From positions 3,985-67,984 of the forward strand of contig NZ_JBNCMT010000032.1 in NCBI RefSeq assembly GCF_049846925.1: a stretch of 64,000 nucleotides of DNA, in the 5' to 3' direction. Both the position numbers and the translations under genes were made by a program. Source of the DNA: Brevibacillus_H sp049846925 (GTDB taxonomy: Bacteria; Bacillota; Bacilli; Brevibacillales; Brevibacillaceae). Below are positions 40,854 to 49,736 of this stretch, in pieces. The notes beneath the pieces are model-generated. The model worked only from the letters and a program-made list of their open reading frames with translations, made no database searches and had not been told where the DNA came from. How positions within the stretch are numbered: the first letter of the stretch is position 1; every line of letters begins with the position of its first letter.

Positions 40854-42827
40854 ATGACAAATTTGGACCCTTCTATGCGTCTGAAAGTAAAAAGGGACAC
40901 GTTTTTTCTCCCTGATCCAAATGGCAGCGTGTATTTTCGGAACAACGTCGGCTCGTTCCGTATGGAAGGCAGTGATATCGATCAGTGGGTTGAACAACTG
41001 ATACCGGTATTCAATGGCGAGCATACGTTGGAGCAACTGACAGACGGATTGCCGGACGATTATCGGGACCGGGTGATTGAAATCGCAGAAAGCTTATTCC
41101 AAAACGGTTTTGTTCAGGATGTGAGCCAAGATCTTCCGCATCAATTGACGAACAATGTTCTTAAAAAGTATGCTTCTCAAATTGAATTTTTGAATAATTT
41201 TGCAGATTCTGGTGCTTACCGTTTTCAGTCCTATCGGCAGGCTAACGTGTTGGCTGTAGGCTCTGGTCCATTCTTTGTCTCATTGGTTGCGGCGTTGCTG
41301 GATTCCGGCTTGTCGAGATTTCACATGCTGATCACAGATGGGGTGCCAACCAATCGACAGCGGCTGGAGGAACTGGTGGAACATGCCCACAAACTGGACT
41401 CTGAGGTAGCGATTGAGGAGCTTGCCTTAGTGAAAAAGGAAGTGAGTGGTTGGCGAGAGGCTGTGCAGCCGTTTGATTCGATTTTGTACGTGTCGCAGGA
41501 GGGTGATATAGAGGAACTGCGGGTCCTTCATGCGGTTTGCAGGGAGGAGGGCAAGATGCTTTTGCCGGCTATCTTTTTACAGCAAGTGGGTTTGGCGGGT
41601 CCGTTGGTCTATCCAGAATTTGAGGGATGTTGGGAGTCAGCGTTGCGTCGTATCCACCAATCCGCACTCTGCAAATATCCACAGCTGCAGGCTTTCTCTT
41701 CCACAGCAGGAGCAATGCTGGCAAATGTGATCGTATTTGAATTGTTCAAAACGGTTACGGCTGTGACGGAATCGAACCTGAAGAATCATATATATCTGCT
41801 TGATCTGGAGACGTTGGAAGGGAACTGGCATTCGTTCATGCCTCATCCGTTGGTAAAAGAACAACCTGAAGTCAGATGCATTGATAACCTCGATCTGCTC
41901 TTTGAACAGAATTCGGTCAGCAGTGAAAAGAACGGATTGTTTTCTTATTTCAGTACATTGACATCGTCGAAATCAGGGATATTCCATATTTGGGAGGAAG
42001 GAGACTTGAAGCAGCTTCCGTTGGCCCAGTGCCGCATTCAGGCAGCCGACCCACTGTCTGAGGGGCCCGCTGAATTGTTGCCGGAGATGGTCGTTACCGG
42101 TTTCTCACATGAGGAAGCGCGAAGGGAAGCAGGGCTTATTGGACTTGAAACTTATATTTCTCGAATAGTCAGTACATTCACGACGATACTTCCCTCTGAT
42201 GAAGTAGTAGAGGGATGTATGGCAGAACCGCAGGAATATATCGGAGTCGGAGTAGGAATAGGAATAGGAGAAACCGTTGCGGAGGGTGTTTGCCGTGGTC
42301 TGCAAAAATGTTTGTCTGAAGAATTGGGCAAGCAGCAGATGGATCAAAAGCCTCAAGTAACTCGGATTCAGAGTACAGTAGAAGATGAACGTTGTCAGTT
42401 TTATTTGCAAGCATTGACCACGATGCAAGGAGCGCCAGTGATCGGTTTGGGAACGGAAGTATTCGGCTTTCCAGTTGTTTGGGTCGGTACGGGCGATAAC
42501 TGGTATGGAAGTGTAGGCTTGAATGTAACAATGGCGTTGCGTAAGTCGTTGCAACAGGCATTACTTGAAGCACAAAACAAAGCGGAGTTCATTGCGACGC
42601 ATGTGTTGAAGGTACCTTCCCTTCTGGTGAAAGAACAGGAGCAACAGAGCCTTTTGATTCCTGCGGTTGAAGAAGCGGCACAAAAAGAGGATTTGCAGTC
42701 AGCCTTGCAGGTTTTGAAACAGAATGGTAAGCGGATACTCATCTTCGATTTGGCACTGGAACCATTTTTGAAAGAGGAAATAGCTGGAGTGTTTGGCGTG
42801 TTGTTGCGAGAGGAGGTGTCCGGGTGA
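40854..42827 (+). CDS. TOMM/thiazole-containing bacteriocin maturation protein (ThiF-like)
   Basis: A 657-aa protein resembling the TIGR03693 family found with heterocycloanthracin-type clusters. The N-terminus has an unusual RMEGSDIDQWVEQLIPVFNGEHTLEQLTDGLPDDY module like the leader-recognition (RRE-like) winged helix; then a Rossmann/E1-like segment (ANVLAVGSGPFFVSLVAALLDSG), and a middle NHIYLLDLETLEGNWHSFMPHPL segment reminiscent of cyclodehydratase partner proteins. It likely binds the leader and presents the core to the YcaO enzyme. ATG 40854 follows AAGGAGGAG; the frame opens earlier (40824) without a binding site. Confidence 0.85.
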   Translation: MTNLDPSMRLKVKRDTFFLPDPNGSVYFRNNVGSFRMEGSDIDQWVEQLIPVFNGEHTLEQLTDGLPDDYRDRVIEIAESLFQNGFVQDVSQDLPHQLTNNVLKKYASQIEFLNNFADSGAYRFQSYRQANVLAVGSGPFFVSLVAALLDSGLSRFHMLITDGVPTNRQRLEELVEHAHKLDSEVAIEELALVKKEVSGWREAVQPFDSILYVSQEGDIEELRVLHAVCREEGKMLLPAIFLQQVGLAGPLVYPEFEGCWESALRRIHQSALCKYPQLQAFSSTAGAMLANVIVFELFKTVTAVTESNLKNHIYLLDLETLEGNWHSFMPHPLVKEQPEVRCIDNLDLLFEQNSVSSEKNGLFSYFSTLTSSKSGIFHIWEEGDLKQLPLAQCRIQAADPLSEGPAELLPEMVVTGFSHEEARREAGLIGLETYISRIVSTFTTILPSDEVVEGCMAEPQEYIGVGVGIGIGETVAEGVCRGLQKCLSEELGKQQMDQKPQVTRIQSTVEDERCQFYLQALTTMQGAPVIGLGTEVFGFPVVWVGTGDNWYGSVGLNVTMALRKSLQQALLEAQNKAEFIATHVLKVPSLLVKEQEQQSLLIPAVEEAAQKEDLQSALQVLKQNGKRILIFDLALEPFLKEEIAGVFGVLLREEVSG

Positions 42828-44767
42828 GCTCTGTCGTTATGGTTGTCGGAGCTGGGCTGTTGGCGGACTTGGTGTGCAAAGAACTGTCCCCTCAATACCA
42901 GGTCGTACATCAGGCCGATTTGAAGGCAGAAGTACCGAAAGCTGTTGATTTGGCTCTGGTGTTAAACGATTCCTGGCATCCCTCCATCCATCAAGAGGCA
43001 GAAGAAGTGTTTCAGCGATCCGGCATCCCCTGGCTTCGTGGTTTCGTTTCATTTGGTGAAGGCGTGGTCGGGCCGTTGGTTCAACCTGGTAAGCCGGGGT
43101 GTTCCCTATGTGCGGACCTGCGGCAGCTTATGGCGGGACGCGACCGCACGGAGATGTGGGAGCTGCAACAGAGGCTCGGGGAGTACGGGGGGATGCTGCA
43201 TGACGCATGGGCATCGAACACTGGACTTTTGCAAATGAGCTATTTACTCGTGGCAGAGGCAGAAAGGGTGTTGAAAGGCGATCAAGCCCACTCACAAGGG
43301 CGGGTGTTTTTAATCAACCTGAAGACACTAAAGAACTCACTTCACTTCTTTCTGCCCGATCCGTCATGTCCGGTTTGCGGTCACTTGCCTGATGACTCAA
43401 AGGAAGCGGCACAAATTTCGCTACAACCTAGTCCAAAGATCAGTGTCGACAGTTACCGCTGTAAACCGATGGATGACCTAAAGAAAGTTCTGAAAAAAGA
43501 CTATCTGGATTATCGGATAGGCTTTTTGAATGGGAAAATGCGTGATCTCGTGTCACCGTTTGCCGATGTGGGTGTGAATCTGCCGATGTTTACGGGAGAC
43601 GAGTCAGCATCAGGTCGGACTCATTCCTATGCGGAAAGCGAATCGACAGCCATTTTGGAGGGCTTGGAGCGGTACTGTGGCATGGCACCTCGTGGCAAAC
43701 GGACAGTGATCAATGACAGTTTCCACAATCTTGCGGATCAAGCGCTCGATCCTGTCAAGGTCGGGTTGCATACCAAAGAACAATATGACAGTCCTGATTA
43801 TCCGTTTAAAATGTTTGATCCTGACCGACCCATCGATTGGGTTTGGGGTTATTCATTTTTGCAGGAGCGTCCGATTTTGGTTCCGGAGTTGCTTGCCTAT
43901 TACGGCTTGGGCTGTGGTGATGGTTTTGTCTTTGAAACTTCGAACGGATGTGCGTTAGGCGGAAGTTTGGAAGAGGCTATTTTCTACGCTATTTTGGAAG
44001 TGGTGGAGCGAGATTCGTTCCTGATGACCTGGTACGCAAAGCTACCTCTCCCACGTCTTGACCCTTATTCCGCTAATGACCTAGAGTTGAATTTGATGAT
44101 CGAACGGTTGCAGGCAGTAGCGGGATTCGATGTCTTTTTGTTTAATGCGACGATGGAAAATGGGATTCCAAGTGTTTGGACGCTGGCAAAAAGCAGGAAA
44201 CAAAAGGGAGTAAATCTTATTTGTGCTGGTGGTGCCCATCCGGACCCTGTGCGTGCAGTGAAAAGCTCGTTACAAGAAGTGGCAGCCATGTTGCTGACAC
44301 TTGACGATAAATTTGAGAAAAACCGGGAGAATTATGTACGTATGTTTCATGATTCGTCTCTGGTGAAGAAGATGGAGGACCATTCGATGCTATACGCTTT
44401 GCCGGAAGCGGAAGAGCGCATGCATTTTTTACTGAATGATAATCGTCCATTGCGAACGTTTGATGAGGAATTCAAGATGAGGGTGAGGCATGCCGATCTG
44501 ACCGAAGAGCTGAAGGACATTCTTCAGACATTCCGCCGATTGAATCTCGATGTAATCGTGGTGGACCAGATGACACCTGAAATCTCGCGAAACGGACTGC
44601 ATTGCGTGAAAGTACTGATTCCAGGGATGTTGCCCATGACGTTCGGACATCATTTTACCCGTGTGACGGGACTGGAGAGGGCATTACATGTGCCGGTGGA
44701 ACTTGGGTATGCGAAGCAACCGCTCACGTATGAACAGCTCAATCCACATCCACATCCGTTTCCATAA
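42824..44767 (+). CDS. TOMM cyclodehydratase: leader-binding domain fused to YcaO
   Basis: A 647-aa SagC/SagD-type fusion. The N-terminal part is ThiF/E1-like with two zinc CxxC pairs (CSLC and CPVC). The C-terminal YcaO domain carries the ATP-binding motifs: SASGRTHSYAESESTAILEGLERYCG, NGCALGGSLEEAIFYAILEVVERDSF, and it ends in the proline-rich PHPHPFP that YcaO cyclodehydratases need. It uses ATP to turn Cys/Ser of the precursor into azolines. GTG start overlaps the upstream stop (GTGA), so translation is coupled. Confidence 0.93.
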   Translation: MSSVVMVVGAGLLADLVCKELSPQYQVVHQADLKAEVPKAVDLALVLNDSWHPSIHQEAEEVFQRSGIPWLRGFVSFGEGVVGPLVQPGKPGCSLCADLRQLMAGRDRTEMWELQQRLGEYGGMLHDAWASNTGLLQMSYLLVAEAERVLKGDQAHSQGRVFLINLKTLKNSLHFFLPDPSCPVCGHLPDDSKEAAQISLQPSPKISVDSYRCKPMDDLKKVLKKDYLDYRIGFLNGKMRDLVSPFADVGVNLPMFTGDESASGRTHSYAESESTAILEGLERYCGMAPRGKRTVINDSFHNLADQALDPVKVGLHTKEQYDSPDYPFKMFDPDRPIDWVWGYSFLQERPILVPELLAYYGLGCGDGFVFETSNGCALGGSLEEAIFYAILEVVERDSFLMTWYAKLPLPRLDPYSANDLELNLMIERLQAVAGFDVFLFNATMENGIPSVWTLAKSRKQKGVNLICAGGAHPDPVRAVKSSLQEVAAMLLTLDDKFEKNRENYVRMFHDSSLVKKMEDHSMLYALPEAEERMHFLLNDNRPLRTFDEEFKMRVRHADLTEELKDILQTFRRLNLDVIVVDQMTPEISRNGLHCVKVLIPGMLPMTFGHHFTRVTGLERALHVPVELGYAKQPLTYEQLNPHPHPFP

Positions 44768-44789
44768 GGCGTGATTAGGAGGCAGAAGG

Positions 44790-46370
44790 ATGAATTTGGA
44801 TGAATTTCTGTACAATCTGCATTTCGAGCCTGACAAGACCAGGCCTCTTGACTTTGAAGTGGATTGGGAAGATGCGCCACTTCCATTTAAGCTCTACCGT
44901 GGCTTGCCTGTAACTCAATTTTCTCCAGAAATACCACTTTCACTAGTAAGACTGGAAGCACCTGCGACACCCGATCTACACGATATCGGTCATTTTCTTT
45001 GGTACGTATTCGGACTGACTCAATTCAGCCATTCTCCCCCTGATTTGGACTCCACAGAACCAGCTTTTGGGCCGATACAAACGTACCGGAGGTTTATTCC
45101 CTCCGGTGGTGCAATGTATCCAAATGAATTATATGTTTATCTAAAGCTAGAAGATTTTCCCGCAGGAATTTACCATTATGATGTGGCACACCACCGATTG
45201 GTGTTGTTGCGGAGCGGAAATTTCGATTCGTATATTGCTCAAGCCATGGGTGAGCGCTGTGACATTTCAGCTTGTTTTGGTACTGTTTTTGTGTCGACCA
45301 TGTTTTGGAAAAATTTCTATAAATACAATAACTTCTCCTATCGCTTGCAAGGACAAGATACTGGCGTGCTGATCGGACAATTACTGGAGGTCGCGAAACG
45401 GTTTGGCTTTGAATCGGGGGTGTACTTTCAGTTTCTTGATCGGGCAATCAACCATCTGCTCGGGCTGTCCGAACAGGAAGAGAGCGTCTATGCGGTCATT
45501 CCGCTCTCAATTGACTCTGAGATCACGTGGTTTGGGAAAGAGAATGGCGGTGATGGGATTGTTTCTGCCACCAATTTGTGTCAGGAGTTGCCAGCGATTC
45601 AGCATAATCACTACGTTCGGTCACAGAGAGTCTTGGAGTATCCGATGCTATTAAAAATGAACGAAGCGTCTTTTCAGGACTCGCCGCGATCGTTTCGCCA
45701 GATTGAAGGGGAGAAGAACTATACCTTTGAGGACCATGAAGTGACACTGCCAAAGGTGAAGCGCATGTCATATGATCTGGCATCGGTCTGCCGAAAGCGG
45801 TTTTCACCGGGACTGAATTTCTTTTTAAGCAAGGTAAGCGAAATGCAACTAGCTACTCTGTTGCAAGAGGTGACCGCTTCCTTCGTTTATCGGAATGATT
45901 TGGATGAAGAACAGGCTAATCCCCGCTCACGTGTTGCGTTGTACTGCTGTTTGTATAACGTAGAAGGCATTCAGGACGGTGCTTACCACTATGACAGTGC
46001 TAATCATGCGTTGCGTTTGGCACGTCTTGGAGATCATCGGTACTGGCTGCAAAAGGGAATGTATATGGACTTTGTAAACTTGTTCCAAACACCACTCTGC
46101 TTTCATGTGTCAGGGGCTAAGGATCACCTCATTCCAGCACTTGGATATAGAGGATATCGCATCCAACAGATGGAAGCAGGTATGCTCGTGCAACGTTTAC
46201 TGTTAGCCGCGTCTGCCATCGGGATGGAGGGACACGCGCTCCTTGGATATGATTCGAACACCTCTGATGAAATCTATCAGATGGCTCCAATTGGAGAAAC
46301 TAGCCTGATTCAAATTCCTGTTGGTCACCATCGTGCTAGTCCCAAGTTGGAGGGGAGCTTGCGTAGCTAG
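44790..46370 (+). CDS. SagB-type peptide dehydrogenase (FMN nitroreductase fold)
   Basis: A 526-aa protein with two nitroreductase-like halves: the first includes RRFIPSGGAMYPNELYVYLKLEDFPAGIYHYDVAHHRLVLLR, the second YRNDLDEEQANPRSRVALYCCLYNVEGIQDGAYHYDSANHALRLARLGDHRYW. These are the FMN-binding motifs of SagB/ThcOx dehydrogenases, which oxidise thiazolines/oxazolines to aromatic thiazoles/oxazoles. AGGAGGCAGAAGG precedes the ATG, 22 nt after the cyclodehydratase. It is the last TOMM gene before the terminator. Confidence 0.93.
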   Translation: MNLDEFLYNLHFEPDKTRPLDFEVDWEDAPLPFKLYRGLPVTQFSPEIPLSLVRLEAPATPDLHDIGHFLWYVFGLTQFSHSPPDLDSTEPAFGPIQTYRRFIPSGGAMYPNELYVYLKLEDFPAGIYHYDVAHHRLVLLRSGNFDSYIAQAMGERCDISACFGTVFVSTMFWKNFYKYNNFSYRLQGQDTGVLIGQLLEVAKRFGFESGVYFQFLDRAINHLLGLSEQEESVYAVIPLSIDSEITWFGKENGGDGIVSATNLCQELPAIQHNHYVRSQRVLEYPMLLKMNEASFQDSPRSFRQIEGEKNYTFEDHEVTLPKVKRMSYDLASVCRKRFSPGLNFFLSKVSEMQLATLLQEVTASFVYRNDLDEEQANPRSRVALYCCLYNVEGIQDGAYHYDSANHALRLARLGDHRYWLQKGMYMDFVNLFQTPLCFHVSGAKDHLIPALGYRGYRIQQMEAGMLVQRLLLAASAIGMEGHALLGYDSNTSDEIYQMAPIGETSLIQIPVGHHRASPKLEGSLRS

Positions 46371-46396
46371 GGGCAAAAGAAGAGAGTGAGGACGAA

Positions 46397-46432
46397 AAAA
46401 GGAGCTGCTTCTGTGGCTCCTTTTGTTTTTTT
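46397..46432 (+). terminator. Terminator of the TOMM cluster
   Basis: AAAAGGAGC/GCTCCTTTT stem with a ten-base loop, followed by a T7 run. Confidence 0.85.
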
Positions 46433-46548
46433 ATTTCTGTTCTGTTCGATCTCTAAATTACATTCGACAAAAAATCCTTCTTTTCACAAAAGTGATACCT
46501 GTGTTACATTTTTTATTAGAATAACAAAAAGGGTTGGGGAGTGGGGAT

Positions 46549-47127
46549 ATGGAGATGTTCAATAAGCTTACGTACATGATTATGTTAAAAGCAACATGGA
46601 CAAAAGCGTTCGCATGGCTCATTCCTTCACAAATGATATATTTTTTTATGTTGTATGTAACAATTCCAATCGTTGAGAAACAAGCCGATGGCATGAAAAT
46701 ATTTGATTTAATGCCTTTTGGTTATTCTCCTGAATATGCTGTAAATCTGTTGCAGCAACTCGGAGAGTAGGGAAGAGAAGTGTATTTGACTTACCAGATT
46801 CCTTTGGATTTATTTTATCCGGGTTTAATGGGCATTGCTGGAGCTTTATTCATCGCCTTATTTACGAAGAAAGTAAATCCAAGAATTAATGTACTTATGT
46901 ACCTTCCTTTACTAGCAGCTTTCTTCGATTATCTTGAGAATGGTATGGTGTCTATCCTGTTATTGTCTTTTCCGCACACTTCGGATGGCATCATTATAAT
47001 AGCCAGCAGTTTTACTATACTAAAAAGCCTTTTGACTACTTTATACATAAGTGTACTCATGTTGTTGTTCATGTTTTTTCTTAAGACTTTGTTTCAGCAC
47101 AAAGAAGAACGAAGTATGAAAAGGTAA
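46549..47127 (+). pseudogene. Membrane protein gene interrupted by an in-frame TAG
   Basis: Two open segments lie in the same frame: 46549-46767 (MEMFNKLTYMIMLKATWTKAFAWLIPSQ... NLLQQLGE) and 46771-47127 (GREVYLTYQIPLDLFYPGLMGIAGALFIALF... LFQHKEERSMKR). They are separated only by the amber codon at 46768-46770. Without the stop they form one 192-residue protein with about four transmembrane helices and a continuous extracellular loop, so the TAG looks like a recent nonsense mutation, or a recoded/two-subunit gene. I do not recognise the family. A TetR gene follows 12 nt later. Confidence 0.7.
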
Positions 47128-47139
47128 GGTGGAAACCAT

Positions 47140-47769
47140 ATGGAGCAAAAGCTTTCCCTAAGAGAGCGGAAAAAGTATCTAACCATGTCATCCATCTTGA
47201 AGGAGTTTATTCTTTCACTTGAAGAACAAAATTTTCACGAAATCCTTCTCGAAGATGTATGTAATAAAGCAAATGTATCCAAAGTGACGTTCTTTCGTTA
47301 TTTTCATTCGAAAGAAGAAGTGCTTGATTATTTTGTATTGAGATGGTGTTTTCAAAGAAGTCTTGAAATCAACTCGAACGCTTATACTGGTTTAGAAGGC
47401 ATTCAGAAAGTGTTTCAATCTGCAGCAGAAATACCCAATGCCGAGAAAATACTGGTTTCCTTGCTCTATTATTACTCCAAGTTAAAAGAAAAGCCGACAC
47501 AGAAACAATTAAGCGAGTACGAGCGCTATGTGATTGCAAACGGATCAACGGATGGACTTCATATACAGATATATTCCTTGAGGGAAATTATTCTATATTA
47601 TCTGAGACAGATAACTGAACTGGATGTATCCAAAAGGTTGATTGTTACCGAGCATTTGTTGGCCCTTTTTTATGGGATCCCTTTTCAGGTTCATATTCAG
47701 ATGCTAGGAGCGAGGTCATTATCAGAGGCCTATAAGGATCATTTGGAAATTCTGTTCAATGGATTCTAA
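47140..47769 (+). CDS. TetR/AcrR-family transcriptional regulator
   Basis: A 209-aa one-component regulator. The N-terminal helix-turn-helix is of TetR type (HEILLEDVCNKANVSKVTFFRYFHSKEEVLDYFVLRW), followed by an all-helical ligand-binding domain of unknown ligand. It lies directly after the interrupted membrane protein gene (AAGGTGG precedes the ATG) and may regulate it, or the TOMM cluster upstream. No operator is evident. Confidence 0.88.
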   Translation: MEQKLSLRERKKYLTMSSILKEFILSLEEQNFHEILLEDVCNKANVSKVTFFRYFHSKEEVLDYFVLRWCFQRSLEINSNAYTGLEGIQKVFQSAAEIPNAEKILVSLLYYYSKLKEKPTQKQLSEYERYVIANGSTDGLHIQIYSLREIILYYLRQITELDVSKRLIVTEHLLALFYGIPFQVHIQMLGARSLSEAYKDHLEILFNGF

Positions 47770-47850
47770 AAGATATCGAATAATGAATAACTTTTCAAAG
47801 TCAACAAAAGCAGCAACTGATTTCCTTCCATTTGTCAGATCATAATTTCG

Positions 47851-47897
47851 AAAAAAACGAACCCCCTCCGCCGTACATGGCTGTGAGGAGGTTCGTT
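47851..47897 (-). terminator. Bidirectional terminator between TetR and permease genes
   Basis: AACGAACCCCCTC/GAGGAGGTTCGTT stem with one mismatch; the A7 flank gives a U run on the minus strand, so it chiefly ends the permease gene. Confidence 0.8.
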
Positions 47898-47910
47898 GTT
47901 CATGCCATTT

Positions 47911-49308
47911 TTAAATCAAAAACATAGCAACAATCGTTGTGACCACAAGCCCAATCGAGACAGGGATCAGATTGCGCCTTGCCAACTCAAATGGATCGAC
48001 GCCACAGATGGCAGCAGCAGGAATTAACGCCCACGGGATCAGTGTACCGCCACCTACCCAGATCGCTGCGACTTGACCAAGGGCAGTTAAGGTTGCGATT
48101 CCAGCCCCGATGGTGTGTGAGAAGAGCTGAGCAACAGATCCAGCCAGTGTAATACCAGAGAAGCCCGATCCATCCAAACCGGTGATAACACCAACGGAAG
48201 TCAAGGTGACTGCTGCTATCTCTTTGTTGACCGATATCGTGTGGGCAAGAGCAATGCCAAGGTCATTCACGATTCCTTGAGAGCCTTGGGGCAATGTTTC
48301 ACCGAACACTTTGAGGAACCCGCTGTCTCCCATATAGAAGAAGGCAGCGATTGGAATGACGGGTCCAAAGACTTTAAATCCGAATTGGAAGCCCTGTATG
48401 AGATAATCTGTAGTTTTTTCTAATCCTGCTCCTTTGTGAGCCAGCAAAGAGGATACCAGAAGGATGATCATGGATGTCCCGCCAACAAGAGCAGTTGCGT
48501 CTCCGCCTTTGAGATCGAACATGAACATGGCGATTACGTCAAACAAGAACAGAATAGGGACTCCAATCGCAAGGAAACGCCTGGTTTGATCGGTGAGTGC
48601 TACTCGTTTGTTGCTAAAGAGTGCTTTATCTTGTCCGTATGTTGCTTTGTTGTTCTTTAACTTCCCATTCTTCAAATCACGCTTTAAGAACCAGAAAGCA
48701 AGCACGGTTGTAACCAGACCCATCACGAAAACAAGCGGCACACTGGCTGCGATTACGTCCTCAACTGGAATGCCGGCAGCTTTTGCTGTTAACGTAGGAG
48801 CGCCTTGGATAATGAAATCACCTGATAACGCAATTCCATGCCCGAACAGATTCATGGCAACGGCGACACCCAAAGCAGGAAGACCGACTCGGATCGCAAC
48901 AGGAAGCATGACAGCACCAATCAGGGCGACAGCCGGAGAAGGCCAGAAGAACCAGGAGATAACCATCATGACAATCCCGATCACCCAATAAGCAAGCGCA
49001 GGAGTACGGATCAAGGCGGTCATTGGCCGAATCATCGTCTCATTGACACCTGTTTCCGTCAATACATGACTCATGGCGACGATAATGCATATGATGAGAA
49101 TCGTTGGCAGCAATTCTGTTATTGCATAGATAAAACTGCCGAAGATACCACCCACGGAGGAAATAATGGAGCCAGTTGCAGTAAGTCCTAACAAACCAAC
49201 ACCAATAATACTGATTATACTGGTGTCACGACGCAGGACCATCAACAAGATGATGAGAACAATGAATATCACATATACCCAGTGCAACAATGTCAACTCT
49301 ATTCCCAT
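47911..49308 (-). CDS. Polytopic permease, ion-transporter-like
   Basis: A 465-aa integral membrane protein with about 12 helices and Gly/Ala-rich reentrant-type segments (ALTDQ..., VVGGTSMIILLVSSLLAHKG, GVITGLDGSGFSGITLAGSVAQL, LGQVAAIWVGGGTLIPWALIPAAAICGVDP), the architecture of the ion transporter (IT)/Dcu-like superfamily of organic acid or cation carriers. The substrate is not evident. The start at ATG 49308 (MGIELTLLHW) follows GAGGAGGGTG; the frame opens 27 codons earlier without a binding site. Confidence 0.75.
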   Translation of the reverse strand: MGIELTLLHWVYVIFIVLIILLMVLRRDTSIISIIGVGLLGLTATGSIISSVGGIFGSFIYAITELLPTILIICIIVAMSHVLTETGVNETMIRPMTALIRTPALAYWVIGIVMMVISWFFWPSPAVALIGAVMLPVAIRVGLPALGVAVAMNLFGHGIALSGDFIIQGAPTLTAKAAGIPVEDVIAASVPLVFVMGLVTTVLAFWFLKRDLKNGKLKNNKATYGQDKALFSNKRVALTDQTRRFLAIGVPILFLFDVIAMFMFDLKGGDATALVGGTSMIILLVSSLLAHKGAGLEKTTDYLIQGFQFGFKVFGPVIPIAAFFYMGDSGFLKVFGETLPQGSQGIVNDLGIALAHTISVNKEIAAVTLTSVGVITGLDGSGFSGITLAGSVAQLFSHTIGAGIATLTALGQVAAIWVGGGTLIPWALIPAAAICGVDPFELARRNLIPVSIGLVVTTIVAMFLI

Positions 49309-49389
49309 GTAACACCCTCCTCCTGTCAGAATGTTCTTTCTAGGAGTAGGGTATTCATAAGGCCTATTTTGGGTGAAAGCGTGACTCAA

Positions 49390-49551
49390 TCATTGATTAA
49401 TCAACTTGCTGTGATATAAAAGACGCCAGACTTCCCATACATAATGATGGGTTACCTGATCCAGTTCTTCTGTTCGGGCAATAATTTTATAAATTCGTTC
49501 CATCAATCGTTCGTACTCTTCTTCGGACATTTGAAATTGAGGCATATCCAT
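49390..49551 (-). CDS. Small hypothetical protein (53 aa)
   Basis: A short gene with a strong GGTAGGAGGA directly before its ATG. The protein MDMPQFQMSEEEYERLMERI... ends KLINQ and is a charged amphipathic helix pair with Tyr and Trp (HHYVWEVWRLLYH). It lies 81 nt upstream of the permease in the same direction and may share its transcript. I do not recognise a family; a spore or regulatory small protein is possible. Confidence 0.6.
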   Translation of the reverse strand: MDMPQFQMSEEEYERLMERIYKIIARTEELDQVTHHYVWEVWRLLYHSKLINQ

Positions 49552-49736
49552 TCCTCCTACCATCAACAAGTGTTTCTTCCTATTGTTTCCAACCGCAAAC
49601 GATCTAGTCGCTTCCTACCGGGATCTCACTAGCTTTTTCCATCTGAATATGTCACTATAGAGCCGTAAACATCTTTGTAAGAAGGTAGAGTAGGAGGGAG
49701 GCGACTCTCACAGGCTGGGAGGTACGCCGCTTACAA

